Origin: Zygnema cylindricum
Lineage: Eukaryota > Streptophyta > Zygnematophyceae > Zygnematales > Zygnemataceae
Direction of reading: 5' to 3'
Assembly: GCA_037447655.1 (NCBI GenBank)
Contig: JBBHKE010002185.1
Span: 1-62,000 of the forward strand
Length of the DNA stretch: 62,000 bases
Under the pieces are notes generated by a model. That model saw nothing but the letters and a program-made list of their open reading frames with translations, had not been told where the DNA came from and did no database searches. The position numbers and the translations under genes were made by a program. This document shows positions 45,270 through 54,960 of the stretch, in pieces; position 1 is the stretch's first letter, and the number at the start of each line of letters is the position of its first letter.

Positions 45270-46340
45270 TCCTATCTCTCTCTCCCTTCTCTCAATTCTC
45301 TTTCTTCTCTCTTTCCCCTTCCTCCCTCTCCTTTCCTCCTTTGTCATCTCCCTCTTGTCCCTCTCGTTCCTCTCGCGCTCTTTTCTCCCCCCTCCCGCTC
45401 CTGTCCCCCTCCCTCTCGAGACTTTCCATCCTCCCTCTCCTCTCCCCCTTATCCCTCTTGCTTCTCTCCCTCCTCTCCTCTCCCTCTTCTCTCTCTTCTC
45501 GCTCCTCTCCCTTTTCTCCCTCTTCTCCCTCTCCCTTCTCCGTTCTTGAGGCTGACGAAAGTGATTGGTAGTGCCTGGTAGATCTTTCCTGATAGACCTA
45601 CCGATTATCAAGTCGAGGAAAATAGGGTATAAAGGGGTAGAAATGGGAATTAAAATACGATGAGTTTTCGGACCAATTTGGGAGTTCGTCACGATTGTTC
45701 CAAATTGGCTTACGTAATTAAAGGCCAAGCGGTACAAAAAAATACTTAATTGTATTCGGGGGGCTTGGTTTTTGATCCAGGACTGAAAGTGATGTTTTAA
45801 AAATGTCGTACACACGATTAAAAAACATAAGATAAGTAAAACATTTCATAAACACTTCACTAAAGTGAAACAATGTTAGTAGTAGAAATATGATTGACCT
45901 TTTGACGTAAAAGCCATACCATGAATCCTCCAAATTATTTGTCTACTACGATACTTATACTTAAAAGTTTGCTTGTACTATCAAGAAGTCATTCATGATT
46001 TTGTTTCGCATGTATTTCCTTCATATTCAATATTGTCATCCAATTTTTGTCTCAAGGTGGATAACAACAGAATATAGTGTTGTATTCTTACTGTCGCTCC
46101 ATTTCCGCATTCCGCATCGTAATAAAATCTGCTTACGTATTAAAAGGCTGAAGGTAAACATTTCTCCATCGTCGTTTGGGATATTTTTGCTTGATCACGA
46201 TCACTACTCGAAGGCACACATATAAGCACATCAAAATAAAATGTAGACACTAGTAAAATAAAATAAAAAGGGTCAAGCCCACACCATTCGACAAATATCC
46301 TTTAATTCAAACTTAATACAAGCAAACTTATAGAAACCGG
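45270..46340 (+). repeat. 1.1-kb duplicated block, copy 2
   Basis: Second copy of 38155-39232. The CT-rich lead is longer (45270-45540) and the body follows with the same order of words. Open frames in the lead are Ser/Pro/Leu composition products. No SINE head precedes it. Confidence 0.85.
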
Positions 46341-46657
46341 GGAAAAAATACTTGGAGGTGTCTTTGACAAAAATCGTTAGAAGGATTATATCGGAAAATG
46401 CTCTTGCAACTATCGTCACACAATAAAAAAACAAGAGAAACAAACAAGTAAAACTCTGCAGAAAAAAATAACAAAGTATTTCCAAACACAATTACTTGAC
46501 TAACCTGAAACGTTATTAGCAATCAAAGTAACGACAGCTTTTTGAATTCAAAGCCATACCTACAACGGGCAAATGAATCCCCCAAATCATCTGTCTACTC
46601 AAATCCTTATAATTTAAGTATAGTTAAGTTATCTTCGTCTCCATTTGTTGTGTTGTC
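46341..46657. other. Non-coding, nothing recognised
   Basis: Short AT-rich spacer between the duplicated block and the proline-rich repeat region. Confidence 0.5.
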
Positions 46658-47423
46658 CAGCCGGTATTGGTTCCACAAAAACAACTTCTATTTCTTTCAC
46701 GTTCAAATTCTTACTTCCTCAACAAAGGACGTGCACGAGGAGATGGAGATTTTGAAGGAGGTAAGGGAGGAGGGGATCGACGCGGAGGTGGAGATTTTAA
46801 AGGAGGTAAGGGAGGAGGGGATCGACGCGGAGGTGGAGATTTTGAAGGAGGTAAGGGAGGAGGGGATCGGCGCGGAGGTGGAGATTTTAAAGGAGGTAAG
46901 GGAGGAGGGGATCGACGCAGAGGTGGAGATTTTGAAGGAGGTAAGGGAGGAGGGGATCGACGCGGAGGTGGAGATTTTGAAGGAGGTAAGGGAGGAAAGG
47001 ATCGACGCGGAGGTGGAGATGTTCTCCAGCCGGTATTGGTTCCAAAAAAATCAACTTCTATTTCTTTCACGTTGCACGAGGTGGAGATTTTGAAGGAGGT
47101 AAGAGAGGAGGGGATCGACGCGGGGGTGGAGACTTTGAAGGGTGTGAGGTTGGAGGGGGGGGACGATGTGGGGATTTTGAAGGAGGCGAGGGAGAAGGAA
47201 TGGGACGAGGAGGTGGGGATTTTGAAGGAGGAGAAGGAAAATGAGAGGAATGAGGAGGCGGTTGTGGCTTCACCACTACAAAACCATTTAGAGAAGAATA
47301 TTTGATGTCAGTCATATCAAGCAACCGTTTTTTTTCTCGTTCTACAAAGCTTCTCAATATTTTTGAGTAAATCAGGTTAAAAATGCGATTGGTTGTCTTC
47401 CTACAAAATTTAGAAAAAGGCAA
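46658..47423 (-). CDS. Proline-rich (extensin-like) repeat coding region, possibly broken
   Basis: Six 45-bp units (46746-47015) and looser copies to about 47240 encode on the minus strand the 15-residue repeat PPPRRSPPPLPPSKS. A plausible lead VKPQPPPHSSHFPSPPSKS runs from 47423. A TGA near 47067 splits the frame. A block with CAGCCGGTATTGGTTCCA occurs twice (46658, 47028), so the region has also duplicated. Ser-Pro-Pro-Pro repeats resemble plant cell-wall extensins and PERK/LRX linkers. It lies downstream of the LRR/Cys-rich exon on the same strand and could be its 3' part. The opposite-strand Gly/Glu-rich frames are probably shadows. Confidence 0.4.
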
Positions 47424-48676
47424 TTTTTTGCATGTTTATTAAATACTGTAGAATATTTTGGACAAAAGAACACCGAAAAATCCAGAAGAAATTATAAGAC
47501 CATAATGTAATCAAAAATATACAGAGACTAACAAAAACCATAAAATGGGAAACAAATTGATCCGAGGATCATTTGGTCAATAAAGGGTACAAAATTGCAA
47601 TGTTTGTCGCAACTGTCAGGCAACTGACTACTAAATTTGGAAAAAGAACTGACAATCACCAAAAATCCCAAATATTCGGCACCCAATGAAATTTTTTGAA
47701 CTATTTCCCATTCTCTTTACTTTTTCCCAGATGTTTTCAATGCAATAGCAACGATAACTTCAAACTTCCATCAACACATTGGTTGTTGAATATTTTCCTG
47801 CCCTAATACTTGTAACAACGGTGAGATCCATTTAGCGACAACATTGCAAATATCGATTCACAAAAACATATTCGTTAATACAAATTGATTTTAATAATTG
47901 TAAGTTTTTCCCTTCAATAATTTATCAAAAAGTCGGGTTTTAGAACCAGAATTGACATGCCAAGTTCTATCAAACAAAAACCTCAAAAGTGTTTAAAGTT
48001 TACTTTGCACGAAAACATTCCTGACTGTGAGTGGAGAACATTTGACATTCCATCCAGCTGTTTTGATGTTTTTACAAATTTAATGGCGGCTAAAGCGTTT
48101 TGGAAATTAATTTCTTTGTCAAGCTATTTTGTATTATTTTGACAATATCAAGAAGCAGACACGAGATTTTCTATTAGAAAATTAAAAAAAAAATCTTTTG
48201 AAAATGGACCCTGAAATGTTTTTTCAAGCGTTATTTTGTTTCTGTCCCCAGAGAAGCGAAATTAAAAAAGTATATAGAAGGTTTTATGTACCAGAGAGAA
48301 TTCCCACATGTTTGCATTTGCTTTACACATTAAAAAAAGTTTCCAAACTTTGCATGCAAGCTAAAATAATGAGGTGAATGTATTATAAACATAAAGGGCG
48401 TATTATTTATCCTCGAGTAGGTATATTTTGCATTTTAGACAAATAAAAGTGTCTTATTCATTAAAAATAAAATCCTGAATCACAAGAACATGCTGCGTTT
48501 TTTAATTCTTGAATACTTCATTGACTTAAATACTTCACTTTATTGTCATGCGTCAAAAAATAACGTGAATATTTACTCGTAAGAAATGCGCATGAGAATA
48601 ATAAAAAAAACCAACAATCTGCTGTTATTTCCCTATAGAACACATTTTTCGTGAATCTTGCCAAAAGAATACTTAC
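47424..48676. other. Probable intron or intergenic DNA, AT-rich
   Basis: No domain found. It lies between the proline-rich repeats and the LRR/Cys-rich exon. Confidence 0.4.
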
Positions 48677-48960
48677 ATTGGCAAAGGAACTTGTCCGCTT
48701 GATTGTTGTAACCGTCAAAGCATGCACAAGTAAGTGAAATTCCGTTCGTGTCATTGGAGCAAATACCGGCTCCCCCACAAGGCCCTCCCACTTGGGTTGC
48801 ATTGCAAAACGCTTCACAAACGCTCTCGCTCCGCTGATCTTTGGGTAAGCACCCAGATGGAAGGCTTGAGCCAAACAAGCAATTGGAACCCAACTCTCCA
48901 CATTTTGGGTGCCCATTGGCTCTTTTAATCGGCCCGGTGAAGTAGTTGTTTGAAATATCA
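48677..48960 (-). CDS. Exon of an LRR protein with a cysteine-rich, EGF-like tail
   Basis: A 284-bp exon with acceptor ATATTTACAG before 48960 and a GTAAGT donor at 48671-48676. It opens with DISNNYFTGPI, the end of a plant extracellular leucine-rich repeat. It then has a Cys-rich stretch: KCGELGSNC, SGCLPKDQRSESVCEAFC, GGPCGGAGICSNDTNG, TCACFDGY. The CGG.G.C and C.CF.GY pattern is EGF-like. Similar LRR ends with NC...QR...C are known from plant secreted or receptor-like LRR proteins. The upstream LRR exons are not seen before the transposon-rich stretch and gap. Probably extracellular. Confidence 0.65.
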
Positions 48961-49507
48961 CTGTAAATATGGACCACATTTGTAATAGAAAAACGACTTG
49001 GTAAGCTATGAAAATCCATAACCACACGTCAGAAAAAAAAAATGTGTATAAAGGCATGAACCTTGACACATAAACAACAAATCCTAAGAAAAATATGCGT
49101 GGTAAAAATTTCACGTCACGGACAAGAATTTGAATCTAGACTCTGTTTGGAAACAAACGTGTTAACTAAACAATTATTTGGAACGAGATTGTTTTCTTTA
49201 ACTACAGATGTCTACTACACATAAAAAGTTATTTTGATAGGAAAATTAATCAACGAATGATATCATTTTAGTCGATATGCACATAGTTTATAGCCGACCT
49301 TGACAATTTGTGGAAACTCTTGAAAACGACTCTTATCTGAAATTTTTAACTCTTGCACTACAAATGTTATCATCTGATTATTTAAAAGATTAAATTTCAT
49401 TTTTGAAACTAAAACGTGAAGGGACAGAAATATGTTTATAAATATTGGTTACGATGTGTAGGTCTTTATCAGAGAATCATAATCATTTTATATACAAAGT
49501 ATTGCAT
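48961..49507. other. Probable intron sequence
   Basis: AT-rich, upstream of the LRR exon on the minus strand. No exon recognised. Confidence 0.4.
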
Positions 49508-49509
49508 TA

Positions 49510-49726
49510 CACCGTGAATCGTAATTAGCGTTAATAATTTTCTCGTCACCGAAAACATCTTTTCTCCTTACACATTTGTCCAATTTTTAATTTAATACAG
49601 CCATTCGTAAGCTGAGAATATTACCTTTCAATCGCAACCGTCAGATCCACAATCCGACATGTGTTTACAGAGAAAAGATGTTTTACGAGACGAAAAAAAC
49701 ATTAACACTAATTTCGATTCACGGTG
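49510..49726. mobile_element. Stowaway-type MITE, 217 bp
   Basis: Ends CACCGTGAATCGTAATTAGC and the inverted CTAATTTCGATTCACGGTG pair with two mismatches. They are flanked by TA at 49508-49509 and 49727-49728. Ends resemble those of the 31468 MITE and the fragment at 35043 (CACCG, AATCG, ATTAGCG), so they are one family or close relatives. Confidence 0.85.
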
Positions 49727-49949
49727 TAGTTTTGCAACAAAATATTTGTGTTTAGATCACGCTTTTGAAGTATACTAAACAAACAAAAATGGTAAACAAA
49801 AAATCAATTCTTAAGCCCATTCAATTAAAAAAATAAGCACCCAAAAAAATAAAGGGAAAACAAGGACAATGGCATACTGCAATATCTACATAAAACAACG
49901 TTTTTGCCCACAACCCACTTCTTCCCCCTCGAACCCCATCCCCTCTTCC

Positions 49950-50510
49950 TAGTGATGTTTATCGGGAAAAAACTTATCGCAATAAAACCGATAGCGATAG
50001 TTATCGATTATCGGATGGTGAGGGGTAAGGGGTCCAGATATATTGCTTCGAGACCAACAAATTCCTTATCGGCGATATGTGGAAAAAAAAAGTTCGCTAT
50101 ATAATAGTACTTAAAATATATACTGTATTATATTTTTCACTGTATTTAGCGTGGCATGCCATGTATATCAACCTGCTCCGTACCCTGTAAAACGGAAGAA
50201 CGGAAGTTCATTACAACGGAAACGGAAGAACGTAAGTTCATTACAACGGAAACGGAAGAACGTAAGTTCATTACAACGGAAACGGAAGAACGTAAGTTCA
50301 TTACAACGGAATACAGCGTACAGCTGTACTGTATGAGCTGTACAATTATCACCGATAGTTATCGAAATCGGTATGAGCTGTACAACGCCGATAATTATCG
50401 AAATTGCAAGGACACCGGTACCGATATATCGTGCAAATATATCGATAATCGGTAAGCCGAAAAAAAGGGCATAGCGATTATCGGCAAATAGCTACCGATA
50501 CACAACACTA
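49950..50510. mobile_element. hAT-type MITE, copy 3 (561 bp) with 8-bp target duplication
   Basis: Ends TAGTGATGTTTATCGGG and ...CCGATACACAACACTA. Flanks CCTCTTCC (49942-49949) and CCTATTCC (50511-50518) match at 7 of 8. It shares TATCG-rich flanks and the GGCATGCCATG core with copies 1 and 2. A 30-bp minisatellite is embedded at 50191-50310. Confidence 0.85.
50191..50310. repeat. 30-bp minisatellite, four copies, inside hAT MITE copy 3
   Basis: AACGGAAGAACGTAAGTTCA begins units at 50191, 50221, 50251 and 50281; copies 2-4 are identical and copy 1 differs at one base. The period is a multiple of three, giving artificial open frames. It is absent from the other two MITE copies. Confidence 0.93.
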
Positions 50511-50518
50511 CCTATTCC

Positions 50519-51052
50519 TCCATCACTAAACACAACTAGATCGATGTGGAACACAACGATCTTATTGTTGCTTCAAGTCAACAAGTCTTGGAGAGATAAA
50601 TTATCATCAACATTTATAGCTAGAATTATACTAATGATTACTAATAAAACTAACAATTTATTAGACATATTATTGATTCTAATTATATGATTAAATATAT
50701 ATAATATTCGTTATCAATAGTAACAATTACGATGATTCTTGGTTAATTTTATTCTCGTTTATTTTTTACAATTTATTATTTGTTATTTATTATTATTACT
50801 ATTGTGTATTATTCTTTGAATATTATTTATTGTACTTTATTAATTACGTATTATTTACTGTTTATTATTTACTGTTTATTATTTACTATTTACAATTTAC
50901 AATTCACAATTTACTATTACTTATTTACTATCACCTTCTTATGATTTATTACTTCTGTTGACTATTTACTATTTTCTTCTGACGACGTTTATTATTTACT
51001 TTTTATCATCCACTATTTACTATTTACTATTTACTCTTTACTATTTACTATT
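50519..51052. repeat. AT-rich low-complexity DNA before the scaffold gap
   Basis: TATTTACTATTTACT-type words repeat to the gap edge. No gene. Such sequence commonly stops assembly. Confidence 0.8.
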
Positions 51053-51062
51053 NNNNNNNNNN
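51053..51062. other. Assembly gap (10 N)
   Basis: Ten undetermined bases. Sequence type changes abruptly from AT-rich repeat to a gypsy integrase frame, so the true gap may be large and adjacency is not proven. Confidence 0.99.
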
Positions 51063-51890
51063 TACCAAGCGAACGTTAAGTCTAGTTCAGGCACGGTATT
51101 GGTGGTCAGGAATGCAAGCTGATGTCGCTGCTATTCTACACAAGTGTGCCACCTGCGACCGTCTCCGAACTTCTTTCTCTAACCGGCAGACTACGCTCCA
51201 ACCTCTACCTATTAGAGGTTTATTCTATCGATGGTCGGTCGATCTGGCCGGACCTTTTCCTATCTCGCGTAGGGGTAAACAATATATCATGATTATGATT
51301 GAAAATTTCAGTAAGTGGGTAGAAGTCGTAGCCCTGCCTCACAAGACCGCTAAGTTAACCACCGCAGCTTTTAAGGAACATGTCCTTATGAGATACGGTG
51401 CCCCAGCCGAGGTCCTTACGGATCAAGGTACAGAATTTCGGGGAGAATTTCAAGAGATGCTTGATGAGGCTCTCATCGATCATCGTCGTACTAGTCGGGA
51501 TCACCCCCAGGCCAATGGCCTGGCTGAACGGGTTGTCTAGACATTTAAGTGTGCCTTGCGTAAGCGTTGCTTAGAGAAACACATTTCGGTTTGGGACGAG
51601 TCCCTTGGCTACATTACCATGGGATATCGCATGTCATTCAAGCTAGTCTGGCCATTTTCAGCCCGTATTATGTTTTATTTGGGCGACAACCATGCTCGAT
51701 CGCAATATTCAGAAAGCTGCAAGCTTTCCTCTTCCACTAATGTCTAACACTATTTTTTTGGAAGAACTTACTCGTCGTGTTTTGCTTTTTGCCCATGAAA
51801 TGCCCATGGCTTTTGATAACCTGCAAATTGCCCAGCATCGAGACACACTTCGGTTTGCCACCACTCGAAGCGGCACTTATATGCCGCAAT
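51063..51890 (+). pseudogene. Ty3/gypsy integrase (5' part lost in gap)
   Basis: The first residues contain the His-Cys zinc region (RYWWSGM...HKCATCDRLR). The catalytic core follows with WSVDLAGPF (first Asp, about 51235), VLTDQGTEF (second Asp, about 51415) and HPQANGLAERVV (Glu, about 51510). These are the conserved DDE marks of gypsy integrases. An in-frame TAG at 51538 and later stops break it. Protease, RT and RNase H would lie in or before the gap. Confidence 0.9.
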
Positions 51891-52318
51891 AGAAGCCCTA
51901 TCGGGTGGTAGACTATGTTTATCTTAGGAGGCAATCTTTTGACACTTTGGACACGGATGTTTGTGCACACATCCTACGGATTATCAAGGTGGATCCAAAC
52001 GGAATGTTGGGATTACAAGGAGCGGACACACGGAATTTTTGAGAGCACTCTAAGAATTGTGCTCCATGTTATTTACTAGATTTGTCGTAAGATATGGATC
52101 ATATGCGGATGCTGATTACGGAGGCGGCGGCATGAACCTTTTGTCATCGATCAGACGGGGAAACCACCATGTTACTTTGTGATCATTGCAATCAAGGGTG
52201 TAACATAGAGTGTTTGGTGCCACCATTGTTGGAAAATTTGGATGGTCACTAGTTTTGCAACGGATGTCGCGAGCTTCCGGTCATGCTGGCTAGCTCCTTT
52301 GCCGGCTAAAGAATTGGA
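51891..52318 (+). pseudogene. C-terminal integrase tail with a decayed PHD-finger-like motif
   Basis: In the frame of the integrase tail, KPYRVVDYVYLRRQ (about 51894) and TDVCAHILRIIKVDPNG resemble the GKPY-like integrase C-terminal module. About 60 residues on, TFCHRS, MLLCDHCNQG, ECLVPPLLENLDG and FCNGC (52135-52275) follow the PHD zinc-finger pattern, with spacing C-x2-C, then C-x2-C, and the CLxPPL phrase. A Cys position reads TGA, the usual His position reads Asn and a Trp position reads TAG, so it is dead. PHD fingers bind histone H3 tails. A targeting role, like the chromodomain of chromoviruses, is inference. Confidence 0.7.
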
Positions 52319-52319
52319 T

Positions 52320-52328
52320 GGGGGGGGG
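52320..52328 (+). other. Polypurine tract of the gypsy element
   Basis: A run of nine G directly before the repeat that begins TAAACTGACC. Its place after the pol end fits a polypurine tract. Confidence 0.55.
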
Positions 52329-53927
52329 TAAACTGACCTAACCATGACCAGCTAAGTCGTTGACCTTTCTTTTTCTTCCACCTTGCTTGTCGTTGTATTA
52401 TCCATTTTCCACTTTTATGTCTTATTTCAATTACAATGTTTTGTTATCATTTGGGTTTAACTATAGCACACTTGATGATATTGCATTCATTTTCACGTTA
52501 TTCGACACATGCACAACACCTGTCATGCCGCATCTGGTCGGCCACTTTATTTGTTTATATTAATGTATTAGGACGGGCAGCCGCCACACTAATTTGTATT
52601 TGTGAATTATTTGGGCTTTGCTGGACCGTACATACTTACATTTCGCGTTTGCGTCGAGCGTGCATATTTAAATCGCCGTACGCGTCGATTGTACATATTT
52701 ATTTTTGACCGTAATATACGACGACGACAATATTGACCGTACAACTCAGAATCTCGTAATTTCTGTCAACAGCGAATTCGATCGTACGACATATATATTC
52801 CTTGATTTTTGCCGATGGTGAATTGTGATGTTTCACGTGGCTGTACCACATCTATCATTCGCGATTTCCGCCGGCGGCTACTTTGGTTATTTTACGAAAA
52901 TCGTACAACTTAACTTTCCGGAATTTCCGCAATCACAAAGTCGACCCTACCTGCGGTCCTACCGTACAAACTTTCTTTCCCTTGAATCTCGGCCTACAGC
53001 AAATTTTAATCATTTCGCGTGGAGTAGTATCTCGGCCGTCAACTCACGTTATGCAAATTTCATAACTACACATCTGGACCGTTGACGCAAGTGACAGACA
53101 AATCGGCTGTCACTTCTGACGAAGCTATGTGATTGGACCATTTTAAGTTGTGAACCATTTGGAGGTTCACGAGTTCACATGTAGATATGATGGGTTTTAA
53201 TCCGTAGGTTATAGATTTTGTAACGTAGGGCATAAGATTTTGGCTTCCTATTGGCTGAATCCAAACTAGACGCAAATACTTATATAGCACGTTGTACTCT
53301 GATTGGCTTGTTTTTGCTGGCGTAGTTTTTGTTACTTAAGTCATTTTAAATAATTTCTGCACATAATTTTCAAGTGCAAGAATTATTTATTTTCAGTATT
53401 GAGGATTTTCCGCTGCCATCTTTTTATTTGTAAATTGTCTGGACAACTTAGAGGCAATTTTCTACCTTTGCGTGAAGTGTCTAGTTTTTGTTACATTATT
53501 AATCTCTTGTAAAGCCTTACAAATTAATCTTTACAGCTTTGGCCAAGACCTACACGGTTTCCCTTCATTTTTCTCGTCCTTTTGAGTGGATTTCGACCGC
53601 AATCTCACGACCCAAATTTCTTTTCCCGGCTGTGGTTGAGCTTTAATTAGTGTGGAAGTTGCATGTTGGGATTATCATTTTGTTGTTTTTATTTCTTGTG
53701 ATTTTGTGTTTATTTCTATTTGGCTTATGCGCATCTTTTGAGTTTGGTTATCTCAAACCTCATAAGTGTCAGACATATTGGCATTTTTAGTTTGTGTTTA
53801 TCTCTCTCGGTTGTTTATACAATTTATTTTATTTACGTATAAATTTAGATTATCGTTGATAAGATAACTCCTGCAAGGAATATAAATAGAGCGTGGGGCC
53901 TAGTGGTCATCCATCAGATTAGTATAA
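52329..53927 (+). repeat. Probable 3' LTR region of the plus-strand gypsy element
   Basis: Begins directly after the G-run. It is non-coding, with TATAAATA at 53881-53888. Its first 193 bases (52329-52521) recur at 53928-54119 in the same orientation, suggesting a second LTR or an internal LTR duplication. The exact LTR ends are not settled because no TG...CA pair with a target duplication was found. Confidence 0.55.
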
Positions 53928-54119
53928 TAAATTGACCTAACCATAACTAGCGAAGTCGTTGACCTTTCTTTTTCTTCCACCTTGCCTTTCGTTGTATTAT
54001 CAATTTTCCACATTTATGTCTTCTTTCAATAACGATGATTTGTTATCATTTGGGTTTAATTCTAGCACATGTGACGATATTGCATAAATCTTCTTGTATG
54101 CGACAAATGCACGACACCA
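53928..54119 (+). repeat. Second copy of the gypsy LTR start
   Basis: Matches 52329-52521 (GACCTAACCA, GTCGTTGACCTTTCTTTTTC, GTTATCATTTGGGTTTAA) with about 85 percent identity. It stops where the minus-strand Copia reading begins, so it is truncated by that junction. Confidence 0.8.
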
Positions 54120-54960
54120 TGGAGAGTGGTACAACTGTTTGCTTTCTCCATCTGGAATTTCTCAAGCATATTACCTATTGTTTCTTTCTGAGTGAGTCTA
54201 ATGATCCTTTTCCCCCTATCTTTTTCCATTTGAATTCCCTAAATATATCTTGCCTCCCCTAAATTTTTCATGTCAAATCTGCTTCTAAGATCTTTATTTA
54301 ATTTTTTGATCTTTTCCAAAGACTAACTTAACACCAACAAATCATTCATATAAATTGCAATAAAGATCACACCATCCTCATCTTCAAACATATAGATAGA
54401 ACAATCTGAGCTGATCCGGATATATCCTTGACCAGTGAGAAACTCATCTAATTTCTTATTTCACTGTCGGGAAGCAAGCTTAAATCCATATAAGGACTTT
54501 ATGAGTCTGCAGTCTTTGTTCTCTTCCCCGACCTTCAAAAACCCCTCTGGTTGCCGCATGAAGATTTCTTCCTCTAGCTCACCATTGAGGAAGGTGGTCT
54601 TCATATCAATCTGATGGATTTCCATTTCTTCTGCTGCTGCTAGACTGAGGAGAATCCTTACTAATGAGAAACGAACAATTGGAGCAAATTTCTCCTCATA
54701 GTCAATCCCCTCCTTTTGGGTGACCACCTTTGCTAACAACCGAGCCTTATATCTTTCAATGGTATTACCAGGGTTCTGTTTTAGCTTAAATAACCATTTA
54801 CTGCAAATTGTTTTTCTGTCTGGAGGACAATCTGTTAGCTCCCAAGTATTTGCTTTCTTGATCGAAATCATCTCATCCTTTATGGCTCTAATCCATTTGT
54901 CTTTTTATAGGCTGTTTACTGCCTCCAAGTATGACTGAGGCTCATCAAGAAGAGATAACT
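54120..54960 (-). pseudogene. Copia reverse transcriptase (3'-truncated)
   Basis: 54871-54461 encodes an open RT segment with SKWLFKLKQNPG, APIVRFSLVRILLSLAA, HQIDMKTTFLNGELEEEIFM and SLYGFKLASRQ. After a TGA at 54461 the same frame gives EFLTGQGYIRISSDCSIY and IYMNDLLVL (catalytic box with Asn in place of the first Asp), then MKNLGEARYIF. It ends in the region before RNase H at about 54120. Inactive by stop, active-site change and truncation. Confidence 0.88.

Noticed and set aside
45255-45815. 186-residue Arg/Glu-rich frame on the minus strand
   Set aside because: It is the complement of the CT-rich lead; repetitive RE/KRE composition and no homolog recognised.
46542-47305. Gly/Glu-rich plus-strand protein
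   Set aside because: Two plus-strand frames are open over the same 45-bp repeats. The minus-strand Ser-Pro repeat is the more credible reading.
50191-50310. CRISPR array
   Set aside because: Direct tandem units with no spacers, inside a plant MITE.
50156-50455. Open frame with ETEERKFITT repeats
   Set aside because: Made by a 30-bp minisatellite whose period is a multiple of three, inside a MITE.
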